Shown: piece after piece, positions 1-8,232 of the stretch
Numbering within the stretch: position 1 is the first letter of the stretch
Layout of the letters: each line of letters opens with the position of its first letter
DNA from: BACL27 sp964203235
Lineage (GTDB): Bacteria > Actinomycetota > Acidimicrobiia > Acidimicrobiales > Ilumatobacteraceae
Direction: 5' to 3'
Length of the DNA: 64,000 nucleotides
Assembly: GCA_964203235.1 (NCBI GenBank)
Contig: CAXNLE010000001.1
Span: 372,001 to 436,000 of the forward strand
The notes under the pieces: generated by a model
What the model was told of the DNA's origin: nothing
Databases searched by the model: none
The model's input: the letters and a program-made list of their open reading frames with translations, nothing else
Program-made: the position numbers and the translations under genes

Positions 1-573
1 CGTTGGCTCGTCGAGTAGTAACAAGTCGGGTCGGCTCAACAGAAGTCTGCATAATGCAACGCGACGACGCTCTCCACCTGAGAGTTTTGTTACATCACTA
101 TCATTGGGTGGACAACGCAACGCATCCATCGCAATTTCAACGTTGCGTTCAAGGCTCCATGCGTCTGCGGCATTAATTTTTGCCTCAAGCTTTGCTTGCA
201 GGGCACCAACTTTGTCGAAGTCGGCGTCTGGTTCAGCCCACATTGCAGTGACTTTTTCGTATTCGGCTAATAAGTCACGAATTGGCGCAACGCCATCCAT
301 GACATTGCTGAGAACATCTTTTGTGGGGTCTAGTTTCGGTTCTTGTTCAAGAAGACCAACTGAAAAACTAGGCGTTAGACGTGCTTCGCCGGTGAATTCG
401 TCGTCAAGACCCGCCATGATCTTTAGCAAGCTTGATTTTCCGCTGCCATTTGATCCAAGAACACCGATCTTGGCCCCAGGATAAAAAGAAAGTGAAATGT
501 TCTCAAGCACCGTGCGGTCTGGCGGATAAAAGCGCGCAAGTTTGTAGCAGGTGTAAATAAATTCGGCAGCCAT
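1..573 (-). CDS. ettA: Energy-dependent translational throttle protein EttA (ABC-F), 5' part only
   Basis: The complement strand reads from an ATG at 573 to the window edge with no stop, giving 191 codons of the N-terminal ABC domain of an ABC-F ATPase. It begins MAAEFIYTCYKLARFYPPDR and has a Walker A (GSNGSGKSS) near residue 40. The ABC signature (LSGGERRR) follows near residue 170 and a Walker B region (LLLLDEPTN) ends at the edge. The Y-x-L-x-R-x-Y/F-PP-x-R start is typical of EttA, a soluble ribosome E-site factor that couples translation to ATP/ADP ratio. The second ABC domain lies outside the window. EttA is more likely than another ABC-F, but the missing half limits certainty. Confidence 0.88.
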   Translation of the reverse strand, partial: MAAEFIYTCYKLARFYPPDRTVLENISLSFYPGAKIGVLGSNGSGKSSLLKIMAGLDDEFTGEARLTPSFSVGLLEQEPKLDPTKDVLSNVMDGVAPIRDLLAEYEKVTAMWAEPDADFDKVGALQAKLEAKINAADAWSLERNVEIAMDALRCPPNDSDVTKLSGGERRRVALCRLLLSRPDLLLLDEPT

Positions 574-734
574 AAGACATATAAACTACTAGGCGAATAG
601 CCGTGCTAGTTTCTCCTTAACTCAAACCAATTTGTGTTTGGTTATGGTAAGTTTTCAAAGGCTTTTAGTCAGGTAATCCTAAGATTTATAATTAAACGAA
701 TTAAAAAATAGGGCAAATCGAAAAGGGAGACATC

Positions 735-1469
735 ATGGAATTATTCACTCAGGCTTACATCGGGGATTTTTTGTTTAGGTATCTGCACATCGCTGTGGGT
801 ATTACCTGGATTGGTTTGTTGTACTACTTCAATCTTGTGCAGGTTCCTGCGCTTGCTGCTTACGGAGACGAGGGCAAGGCTCGAATGCTGACTCTCGACA
901 AAGTTGCACGTCGTGCATTGTGGTGGTTTCGTTGGGCCGCGGTCGCAACTTTAGTAACAGGTTTGTTGATCACTGGTCTAATCAAGGATTACTGGCAACA
1001 GAACAATGCACACAATATGACAATTTCACTCGGCATGATTTATGGAACCTTGATGGCCGCAAATGTGTGGATGGTCATTTGGAAGAATCAAAAAGTTGTT
1101 CTTGCGAACGCTGTCAATGTTTTGGGTGGCGCTTCTGCTGACCCTGCTGCCGCAAGTGCTGGCCGAAAAGCGTTACTCGCTTCGCGTCAGAACTTTATTT
1201 TTTCTTTCTCAATGCTGTGGTTCATGGTTGGTTCTGCGCACTTCTACGGATCGGCTTTCGGCGAGGCAACACAAAGCAATGCGATGACTTTGTTGATCAT
1301 CGGTGTTGTGCTTGGTGCAATCTTGCAGATCAATGCTCTTGGCCTGCTCGGTGGCACTGCTGCAACAAACAAGTTGCTTTGGCCATATGAGTCGCATAAG
1401 AACGCGATGATTTCGGGCGGTGTCTTGTGGCTCATCCTTTGGATTGCTTCAGAGGTACTTCTTAAATAA
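735..1469 (+). CDS. PuuD-like urate hydroxylase membrane domain protein
   Basis: A 244-residue integral membrane protein preceded by a good ribosome binding site (GGGAG, about 8 nt upstream). It has about six or seven hydrophobic segments. The first contains FLFRYLHIAVGITWIGLLYY, where histidine and tryptophan in a helix match the DUF989/PuuD (COG3748) urate-oxidase membrane domain. Characterised PuuD proteins are about 400 residues with a C-terminal cytochrome c domain. None is present here: there is no CxxCH motif and the protein ends after the last helix. Function is therefore inferred from the membrane domain only, and urate as substrate is unproven. It stands alone between ettA (divergent) and kgd. 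Confidence 0.6.
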   Translation: MELFTQAYIGDFLFRYLHIAVGITWIGLLYYFNLVQVPALAAYGDEGKARMLTLDKVARRALWWFRWAAVATLVTGLLITGLIKDYWQQNNAHNMTISLGMIYGTLMAANVWMVIWKNQKVVLANAVNVLGGASADPAAASAGRKALLASRQNFIFSFSMLWFMVGSAHFYGSAFGEATQSNAMTLLIIGVVLGAILQINALGLLGGTAATNKLLWPYESHKNAMISGGVLWLILWIASEVLLK

Positions 1470-1476
1470 TTATCGT

Positions 1477-1482
1477 TACGCT
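1477..1482 (+). promoter_or_regulatory. Candidate -10 box of a leaderless kgd promoter
   Basis: TACGCT matches the TANNNT core and lies 7 nt before the kgd ATG. There is no Shine-Dalgarno sequence between the PuuD-like stop and the start. Transcription starting at or next to the ATG would give a leaderless mRNA. This is inferred from spacing only. Confidence 0.4.
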
Positions 1483-1489
1483 TTAAACG

Positions 1490-4400
1490 ATGGCTGATCG
1501 GTCAAACACCGAAGACTTTGGTGCAAACTCTTGGTTAGTCGAAGAGATGTACGAGAGGTATTGCGGCGAACCTGAAAGTTTGTCGCCAGCATGGCGAGAT
1601 TTCTTTAGTGACTACAAGCCAGTCGGATCACCAAAATCTGATCCGACTGGCGAGTTAGTTCGACCAGTTGCTGATAATTTTGAAATTGAGTCCCAAGCAG
1701 GGGCGAAGGCTTCTGAGAGTGCAGTTAAGAATGCGTCTCAGGTTAAGCAAACTGTTGCAGACTCAAAGCCAGCAGTAGTGCAAACGCTTGACACGAAATC
1801 GCCAGCAACTCAAACGCCACTTGAATCTGTTGCACCAGAACCTTTGCGTGGTGTTTCTGCTGTAATTGCGGCGAATATGCAGGCAAGTCTTGAAGTACCA
1901 ACCGCAACAAGTGTGCGCCAAGTGCCAGCAAAACTACTTGAAGTTAATCGAAAAGTTATCAACGGCTATCGCGGCCGCAGCGGAGAAAGCAAAATCAGTT
2001 TTACGCACTTGATTGGCTATGCAATAGTTCGCGCAATCGCAGATTCAGCTCCGAGTATGAAGCATGTGTTTTCGCTTGATGATCAAGGTAAACCACAAAT
2101 TCAAAAATTTAACCATGTGAATATGGGTTTGGCGGTAGATGTCGATAAGGGAAACGGGCAGCGAAGTTTGGTGGTTCCAGTTTTACGAAATGCCGACACT
2201 CTTGATTTCTTTGGGTTTCTACTGAGTTACGAAGACATAATTCGTAAAGTTCGCGCAAATAAATTAGGTCTTGAAGATTTCAAAGGTGCAAACATCAGCC
2301 TGACAAATCCAGGCACAATCGGCACTCAACAATCTGTACCTCGCTTAATGGTCGGGCAAGGTGTCATCGTCGGTGTTGGGTCAATTGACTATCCAGCAGA
2401 ATTTCAAGGCAGTGATCAGCGAACACTTGGTCGACTCGGTGTTTCAAAAGTTGTGACGATTACGAGCACATATGACCACCGAATTATTCAAGGCGCTGAG
2501 AGTGGACGATTCTTGAAATATGTTCACGAACTGTTGATAGGTGAGCATAATTTTTACGCTGATGTATTCAGTAGTTTGGGCGTGCCGTATCAGGCGGTGC
2601 AATGGCGCGAAGACTCAAATTCACTTGACAGCGAAGATGCATTGTTAGAAAAACAAATGCAAATCGCAACTCTGATTCGAGTACATCGTGTTCGTGGACA
2701 TTTGATCGCTGATCTTGATCCATTGCATTGGCGTGCACCCGAAATGCCACGCGAACTTGACCCGGCAACTTATGGTCTGACACTTTGGGATTTGGATCGT
2801 GAATTTTTGACAGGCGGCGTCGGCGGAGTAAGTCGTTCAACGCTGGGTGAATTATTGGGCGTGTTGCGCGATGCCTATTGTCGAACTATTGGTGTTGAGT
2901 ACATGCACATTCACTCAACCGAAGAACAGCGTTGGATTCAAGAGCGATTCGAAGGCCACGGCGTCGGCGAACACATTGTTGATCAACATCGCGTGCTTGA
3001 GCGACTGAATGCAGCCGAAGCATTTGAGCGATTTCTTGCCACTAAATACGTTGGCACTAAACGATTTGGGCTTGAAGGTGCAGAATCACTGATCCCGATG
3101 CTTGATGTGATTCTGTCGTCATCAGCAGATAGCAAAATGCACTCGGCGGTGATTGGTGCAATGCATCGTGGCCGTCTGAACGTGTTGGCGAACATCATGA
3201 ATAAGGATTTAGAAGAGATTTTTGAAGAGTTTGAAGATCATATTGACCCATCTTCAGTACAAGGATCTGGCGATGTTAAGTATCACCTTGGAAGCGTCGG
3301 TGTCTTCGCTTCGCCAAAGGGTGGTTCGCTACCAATTGAGCTGTCGGCAAATCCGAGCCATCTAGAAACTGTTGGACCAATTGTGTTGGGCATGGTTCGA
3401 TCTGCGCAAGACAGAATTGATCCACCTCTCTCGTATAACGTCTTGCCACTCTTATTGCACGGTGACGCAGCATTTGCCGGACAAGGAATCGTCGCCGAGG
3501 CATTTGCAATGAGTGATACCAGTGGATATCGCGTTGGTGGAACAGTACATATCATCGTTAACAATCAGATTGGTTTTACAACCTCACCACAGTATGCGCG
3601 CTCTTCAAAGTATCCAAGTGATGTTGCCAAGACGGTTCAAGCACCGATTTTTCATGTCAATGGCGATGACCCAGAAGCTTGCGTAAGAGTTGCAAATCTT
3701 GCTTTTGAATACCGCCAGCGATTTCACAAAGACGTCGTAATCGACATGATTTGTTATCGCCGTCACGGGCACAACGAAGGTGACGATCCGAGTTACACAC
3801 AGCCGCTGATGTACAAAGCGATCGCCGAACGTCGAAGCGTGCGCAAACTTTATGTTGAGACTCTCGTAAAACGTGGAGACATCACCCTCGATCAGGCAGA
3901 GCAAGCACTTTCTGACTATCAAGGCAAATTACAAGGAGCGTTGGATGCAGCCCGTGCCGCCAAGCCGGCTCCGATAAAAGTACCGCCACCGCCGCAGCCA
4001 ATTGGAGTTGTTCCACACGTTGAGACTGGAGTTGATCGCTCAATTTTGGATGGAATTTTTAATCATTTGTCGGCCTATCCGCCAGATTTCAGTGCGCATC
4101 CAAAACTAGTGAGACAGTTTGCGCTTCGTGCACAACTTTACAATTCGCAACAAGATGTTGATTGGGCGACTGCTGAAGCGCTGGCTTTTGGGTCACTTGT
4201 GATTGAGGGGACACCAGTACGACTCATGGGCGAGGATGCTCGTCGTGGCACTTTCAGTCAGCGTCATTCAACGCTTGTTGATTACAACAATGAAGAACGT
4301 TGGGTTCCAATCAATACCTTGCCGAATAGTAAGGCGCGATTTTGGGTTTACGACTCTTTGCTTTCTGAATACGCGGCCCTCGGATTTGAATACGGATATT

Positions 4401-5188
4401 CGCACTCAAACGCCGATGCGTTGGTGATGTGGGAAGCGCAGTTTGGAGACTTCGTAAACGGTGCTCAGATCGTGATTGACCAGTACATTGTCGCAGCCGA
4501 AGATAAATGGGGGCAACAAAATGGTTTAGTGATGTTGCTTCCGCACGGATATGAGGGGCAAGGACCTGAGCATTCGTCAGCACGTCTTGAGCGATTTTTG
4601 CAAATGTGTGCAGAAGACAATATTCAAGTTTGTTATCCGACAACTGCTGCTCAGTACTTTCATATGTTGCGCCGTCAAGTACGCCGTGATTTCCGAAAGC
4701 CACTCGTCGTGATGACTCCAAAGCAACCGCTCAGAATGAAAGAGAGCAGGTCGTTGGTCAGTGAACTTACTTCGGGAAGCTTTCAAGAGATTCTTGATGA
4801 TCCCGCAGTAAGTGATAAAGAGCTCATAACTCGAATTGTTTTATGCACTGGGAAAGTTGCGTGGGACATAATGGGTGAGCGCAACAAGCGAAATGCATCT
4901 GTTGCAGTGGTTCGCATTGAGCAGTTGTATCCGTTTCCAATTGCTGGTCTAAACGAAATTCTCTCGCGCTATCCAAATGCAAAACAAGTTTTGTGGGTAC
5001 AAGAAGAGCCAGAGAATATGGGTGCGTGGCGATTCGTTGATGACATCATTTGGAGCATTAAGAGCCAAGGCTTTGACTGGCGTCATGTCGCCCGCTTTGA
5101 ATCAGGAAGTCCTGCAACCGGATCCAAGACGATACATGACCAAGAATTAGCCAGCCTGCTTGAACAAACCTTTGCCGACTGGCAATAA
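1490..5188 (+). CDS. kgd: Multifunctional 2-oxoglutarate dehydrogenase E1/E2 (Kgd/SucA)
   Basis: A 1232-residue fused enzyme of the actinobacterial type (the mycobacterial protein is about 1230). Residues 1-45 resemble the E1 N-terminus (NSWLVEEMYERY...PAWRDFF). An Ala/Pro/Lys-rich linker follows to about residue 115. Residues about 118-350 form an E2 acyltransferase core ending in the YDHRIIQG motif. The rest is the ThDP-dependent E1, with LLHGDAAFAGQG, VNNQIGFTT and RRHGHNEGDDP motifs. It oxidatively decarboxylates 2-oxoglutarate and passes the succinyl group towards CoA in the TCA cycle. There is no lipoyl domain; in related species the lipoylated E2p of the pyruvate complex contributes that function. 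It appears to be transcribed alone. Confidence 0.95.
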   Translation: MADRSNTEDFGANSWLVEEMYERYCGEPESLSPAWRDFFSDYKPVGSPKSDPTGELVRPVADNFEIESQAGAKASESAVKNASQVKQTVADSKPAVVQTLDTKSPATQTPLESVAPEPLRGVSAVIAANMQASLEVPTATSVRQVPAKLLEVNRKVINGYRGRSGESKISFTHLIGYAIVRAIADSAPSMKHVFSLDDQGKPQIQKFNHVNMGLAVDVDKGNGQRSLVVPVLRNADTLDFFGFLLSYEDIIRKVRANKLGLEDFKGANISLTNPGTIGTQQSVPRLMVGQGVIVGVGSIDYPAEFQGSDQRTLGRLGVSKVVTITSTYDHRIIQGAESGRFLKYVHELLIGEHNFYADVFSSLGVPYQAVQWREDSNSLDSEDALLEKQMQIATLIRVHRVRGHLIADLDPLHWRAPEMPRELDPATYGLTLWDLDREFLTGGVGGVSRSTLGELLGVLRDAYCRTIGVEYMHIHSTEEQRWIQERFEGHGVGEHIVDQHRVLERLNAAEAFERFLATKYVGTKRFGLEGAESLIPMLDVILSSSADSKMHSAVIGAMHRGRLNVLANIMNKDLEEIFEEFEDHIDPSSVQGSGDVKYHLGSVGVFASPKGGSLPIELSANPSHLETVGPIVLGMVRSAQDRIDPPLSYNVLPLLLHGDAAFAGQGIVAEAFAMSDTSGYRVGGTVHIIVNNQIGFTTSPQYARSSKYPSDVAKTVQAPIFHVNGDDPEACVRVANLAFEYRQRFHKDVVIDMICYRRHGHNEGDDPSYTQPLMYKAIAERRSVRKLYVETLVKRGDITLDQAEQALSDYQGKLQGALDAARAAKPAPIKVPPPPQPIGVVPHVETGVDRSILDGIFNHLSAYPPDFSAHPKLVRQFALRAQLYNSQQDVDWATAEALAFGSLVIEGTPVRLMGEDARRGTFSQRHSTLVDYNNEERWVPINTLPNSKARFWVYDSLLSEYAALGFEYGYSHSNADALVMWEAQFGDFVNGAQIVIDQYIVAAEDKWGQQNGLVMLLPHGYEGQGPEHSSARLERFLQMCAEDNIQVCYPTTAAQYFHMLRRQVRRDFRKPLVVMTPKQPLRMKESRSLVSELTSGSFQEILDDPAVSDKELITRIVLCTGKVAWDIMGERNKRNASVAVVRIEQLYPFPIAGLNEILSRYPNAKQVLWVQEEPENMGAWRFVDDIIWSIKSQGFDWRHVARFESGSPATGSKTIHDQELASLLEQTFADWQ

Positions 5189-5219
5189 AACTTTATTTAA
5201 TCTAAAAGGGTTGTAGGAC

Positions 5220-5744
5220 TCAGCCTGGTTCGCCGAATGTAGCGATGCTGTCAACCTTGCAAACGAATAGCACTCGTCGCTCATTGATTGACGGGTCACG
5301 CAATCCGTACTCTTCGCCTTGGCCGACGTACTTCGTCCAAATTCGATTCAACTGTGAAGTCACCCACGCGCCTTCTTTGGCATCGTCTTCTAAAACTTCA
5401 CGCTCAACAGTTACCTTCATGCTCATCCAGTGGTACATGTTGGCTGGGTTGACAATGACTATTGTGATGGTCGGCGTTTTGCGAATCCATTTTGTCTTCG
5501 TGCGTTGTGAAGCGACATTTACTAAAACTTTGTCGCCTTCGTAGTCAAACCACATTGGCGTTAGATTTGGCCGACCGTCAGAGCCCATTACTGCCATAAC
5601 GCAGGCGAATGGTTTATCCATCAACATTTTGTATTTTGGGTCGATGTCGGCGATTGAGTTGACAGTGGTTCGGTCTCCGACTGCAAACTGACCGGCTTGT
5701 AAGCCGTTTGCTACGTCGCGAAACTTAGCGAGTTTTATTGCCAT
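5220..5744 (-). CDS. PPOX-class (pyridoxamine oxidase-like, probably F420-dependent) oxidoreductase
   Basis: A 174-residue protein with a split-barrel flavin-binding fold. PFACVMAVMGSDGRPNLTPM and MWFDYEGDKVLVNV are typical first strands of PPOX/F420-dependent enzymes, followed by RTKTKWIRKTP, a likely cofactor phosphate contact. Substrate cannot be deduced. The start at 5744 has an excellent upstream AAAGGGGA. It is transcribed divergently from the FAD monooxygenase and ends convergently with kgd, about 30 bp away. About 20-30 residues at the N-terminus precede the barrel. Confidence 0.75.
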   Translation of the reverse strand: MAIKLAKFRDVANGLQAGQFAVGDRTTVNSIADIDPKYKMLMDKPFACVMAVMGSDGRPNLTPMWFDYEGDKVLVNVASQRTKTKWIRKTPTITIVIVNPANMYHWMSMKVTVEREVLEDDAKEGAWVTSQLNRIWTKYVGQGEEYGLRDPSINERRVLFVCKVDSIATFGEPG

Positions 5745-5855
5745 ATTTGTTCCCCTTTGAGTTGTTGTCAGATTTTTTAAAACATTAGTTCATAAATTTT
5801 AAGTTTGCAAAAAATCGGCTATTTTGCGATGAGTAGACTCACCAACGTGCAGGTT

Positions 5856-5874
5856 TAAGTTAAGTATTAACTTA
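5856..5874. promoter_or_regulatory. Perfect 8-bp inverted repeat, candidate operator
   Basis: TAAGTTAA and TTAACTTA are separated by GTA, a perfect 19-bp palindromic site in the divergent gap between the PPOX gene and the FAD monooxygenase, about 34 bp before the latter's ATG. It is AT-rich with no run of T after it, so an operator for a dimeric repressor fits better than a terminator. No regulator gene is adjacent. Confidence 0.45.
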
Positions 5875-5907
5875 GGTTTCTATCGATTAGAGGTTCGAAT
5901 TAGCCCA

Positions 5908-7080
5908 ATGAAAGTTTCAGTCGTCGGTGGATCGATCGGTGGATTAACGGCCGCCTGCTTGTTGCGTGATGCGGGACATCAAGTATCGGTATACGAGCGT
6001 TCTACGGTTCGTCTAGAGCAACGCGGGGCTGGAATTGGCTTTTTACCTGCGAGTTATCGCTACCTACAAACGCGTGCCGCAATAGATATAGATAAAATTT
6101 CGGTCAAGACCGAACATATTCGGTATCTGGATAAAGAAAGCAAATTGGTTTACGATGCCAAACATCAATACCGCTTCAGTTCTTGGAATACCGTGTATGC
6201 GTCAACGCTTGATCATTTCGGGACAACCGAATATCACTTGGATTCTGAGGTAGTTGATTTTTCTCAGTCTTCTGAAAATGTATCAATTTCGTTAAAGAAT
6301 GGTCGGTCAATAACCGCTGATCTTCTGGTCGGCGCCGATGGTATCGGTTCATTGTTGCGTGACAGGTTGGTGCCAACAAGCAAGTCTGCGTATGCGGGTT
6401 ATGTTGCCTGGCGAGGGATGGTTCCGGAGTCAAAATTGTCTAGTGAGTTAATTGAACGCTTAGGCGACGCAATAACTTATTTTGTATATCCAGGTTCTCA
6501 CATTTTGGTTTATCCGATTCCTGATCATGAAGGCCGTGTTACGCCTGGCGATCGACTTATCAATTTTGTTTGGTATTGCAACTATCAAAGTGGTAAGGAA
6601 TTTGATTCTCTGATGACCGATAAAAATGGGTTGCTACGAGAAGTTTCAATTCCGCCAGGATTGGTAAGTGAGTACAATGTTGAGCAAGTCAAGTCAATGG
6701 CACTTAGATGTCTACCTAAGTTACTCAGCGATCTTGTGGTTGACACGATCGAACCTTTTGTCCAGGTTATTTATGATGTTGACATCAATCAAATGGCTTT
6801 TGGACGAATATGTTTGATTGGCGATGCAGGCATTGTCGCGCGCCCTCATGCCGCTGCTGGTACAGCCAAGGCGGCAGCCGACGGCTGGGCTCTTGCCGAG
6901 GCTTTAGAAAAACACGAGGCGCTGGATGATGCACTTGATGCTTGGCAATTTTCACAACTTGCTGTTGCGAAAAATCTTCTAGAACGAACGCGGCGGGTGG
7001 GTTCAAAGTCGCAGTTTTTAAACACGTGGGACTCACGGGACCCAGAAGTTATTTTTGGGTTACATCAACCGGGCAACTAA
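5908..7080 (+). CDS. FAD-dependent monooxygenase (UbiH/salicylate hydroxylase-like)
   Basis: A 390-residue group A flavin monooxygenase. The N-terminal dinucleotide fold is VVGGSIGGLTAACLL with the E of the ADP-ribose site in VYERS. A mid-protein LLVGADGIGSLLRDRL is the DG motif that contacts FAD and NAD(P)H. CLIGDAGIVARPHAAAGT is the C-terminal GD motif (usually GDAAH). Such enzymes hydroxylate aromatic or polyketide substrates using NAD(P)H and O2 in the cytosol. It is followed after 10 bp by the DUF3500 gene, so the two are probably co-transcribed. A perfect palindrome upstream may regulate the pair. Substrate unknown. Confidence 0.85.
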   Translation: MKVSVVGGSIGGLTAACLLRDAGHQVSVYERSTVRLEQRGAGIGFLPASYRYLQTRAAIDIDKISVKTEHIRYLDKESKLVYDAKHQYRFSSWNTVYASTLDHFGTTEYHLDSEVVDFSQSSENVSISLKNGRSITADLLVGADGIGSLLRDRLVPTSKSAYAGYVAWRGMVPESKLSSELIERLGDAITYFVYPGSHILVYPIPDHEGRVTPGDRLINFVWYCNYQSGKEFDSLMTDKNGLLREVSIPPGLVSEYNVEQVKSMALRCLPKLLSDLVVDTIEPFVQVIYDVDINQMAFGRICLIGDAGIVARPHAAAGTAKAAADGWALAEALEKHEALDDALDAWQFSQLAVAKNLLERTRRVGSKSQFLNTWDSRDPEVIFGLHQPGN

Positions 7081-7090
7081 AGGATTAACA

Positions 7091-8194
7091 ATGTCACGAA
7101 GCATGGTTAGCGCAGCCCAGGAACTATTCAATAGTTTTAACGACGCACAGCGAACTCGGGGATTATTCGACTTCGCCGATTTGAACGAACGCCAAAAATG
7201 GTTTTACACACCGACTAATCATGGTGGGTTGCCACTTGCTGAGATGGCATCAAGTCAGCATCGACTGGTTCACAAGTTATTAGCCACGGCGTTGTCAGAA
7301 GGTGGGTATGTAACTGTCTCAACGATCATGGGCCTAGAAAATGTACTTGACCGCCTCGAAGGGTTCATCGCCGAATTCGAACGAGAGCGAGGAAGAGATC
7401 CGCTGTTGTATTGGATTTCGTTTTTCGGAAAGCCAATTGACGATGGCGTTTGGTCGTGGCGATTTGGCGGACATCATGTTTCGCTGCACTTCACACTGAG
7501 TGCCGGCGAAATAATTTCGACAACTCCCTGCTTTCTTGGCGCGGACCCAGCGAACTCTCTACTCCTTGGACCACATTTGTTGAGGCCGTTGGCAGCAGCG
7601 GAAGACTTGGCACGAGAATTTATACATTCGTTAACACCCGAACAGCGTGCTATCGCAGTGGTAAACAAGGTTCCACCTACTGACATTGTTGGTGCGAATC
7701 GGAGTGCATTGACTGAAGGAGACACTGCGCTTCCAATGTCGGATATCTGGCGAAAACAATTTGATGGGGCATTGGGCAGTGCGGTGCAGACAATTCAAAT
7801 GCGTGCAGATGCTGAACTATCAATTACGTCTGAAGACCTTCGTAATCTTTCGTTTTCTCGGGTGCCGAAAGGTTTGTCGGCCAGCCATTTGAGTATTTCG
7901 CAGCGTGGCGATCTTAAAGAATTATTGAAGGTTTATATCAATCGAATTTCAGATGATCTTGCCGACCGTGAATGGACAAAACTTAGTGATGACAAAATTC
8001 AAGAACTTTCGTTTCTCTGGGCCGGTGGAATAGAAAAAAGACAACCTCACTACTACCGAGTACAAGGCACAAGATTGTTTGTCGAATACGACAATACTCA
8101 ACGAGGAACAAATCACATCCATACGGTGTGGCGTGATTTAGAAAACGATTTTGGTGGAGACGTGCTCGCAAACCATTACACACATGAACATTGA
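7091..8194 (+). CDS. DUF3500 family protein
   Basis: A 367-residue soluble protein resembling the DUF3500 family: MSRSMVSAAQELFNSFNDAQ at the start, FFGKPIDDGVWSWRFGGHHV near residue 125, an ITTTPCFLGADP-like stretch and a C-terminal FVEYDNTQRGTNHIHTVWRD. The conserved W-G-x-H-H-V and N-x-H-x-H residues suggest metal or cofactor binding, but no reaction is established for the family as far as I know. The ATG at 7091 is chosen because AAAGG sits at 7080-7084, just after the monooxygenase stop; an upstream in-frame ATG at 7055 lies inside the previous gene. It is probably an operon partner of the FAD monooxygenase. Confidence 0.75.
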   Translation: MSRSMVSAAQELFNSFNDAQRTRGLFDFADLNERQKWFYTPTNHGGLPLAEMASSQHRLVHKLLATALSEGGYVTVSTIMGLENVLDRLEGFIAEFERERGRDPLLYWISFFGKPIDDGVWSWRFGGHHVSLHFTLSAGEIISTTPCFLGADPANSLLLGPHLLRPLAAAEDLAREFIHSLTPEQRAIAVVNKVPPTDIVGANRSALTEGDTALPMSDIWRKQFDGALGSAVQTIQMRADAELSITSEDLRNLSFSRVPKGLSASHLSISQRGDLKELLKVYINRISDDLADREWTKLSDDKIQELSFLWAGGIEKRQPHYYRVQGTRLFVEYDNTQRGTNHIHTVWRDLENDFGGDVLANHYTHEH

Positions 8195-8232
8195 TGTCAG
8201 AATCCTTCGTACTGCTGGCTCGCTGAACATGG

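Noticed and set aside
104..484. 126-codon plus-strand frame opposite ettA
   Set aside because: Shadow of the ettA coding strand, which has clear Walker motifs.
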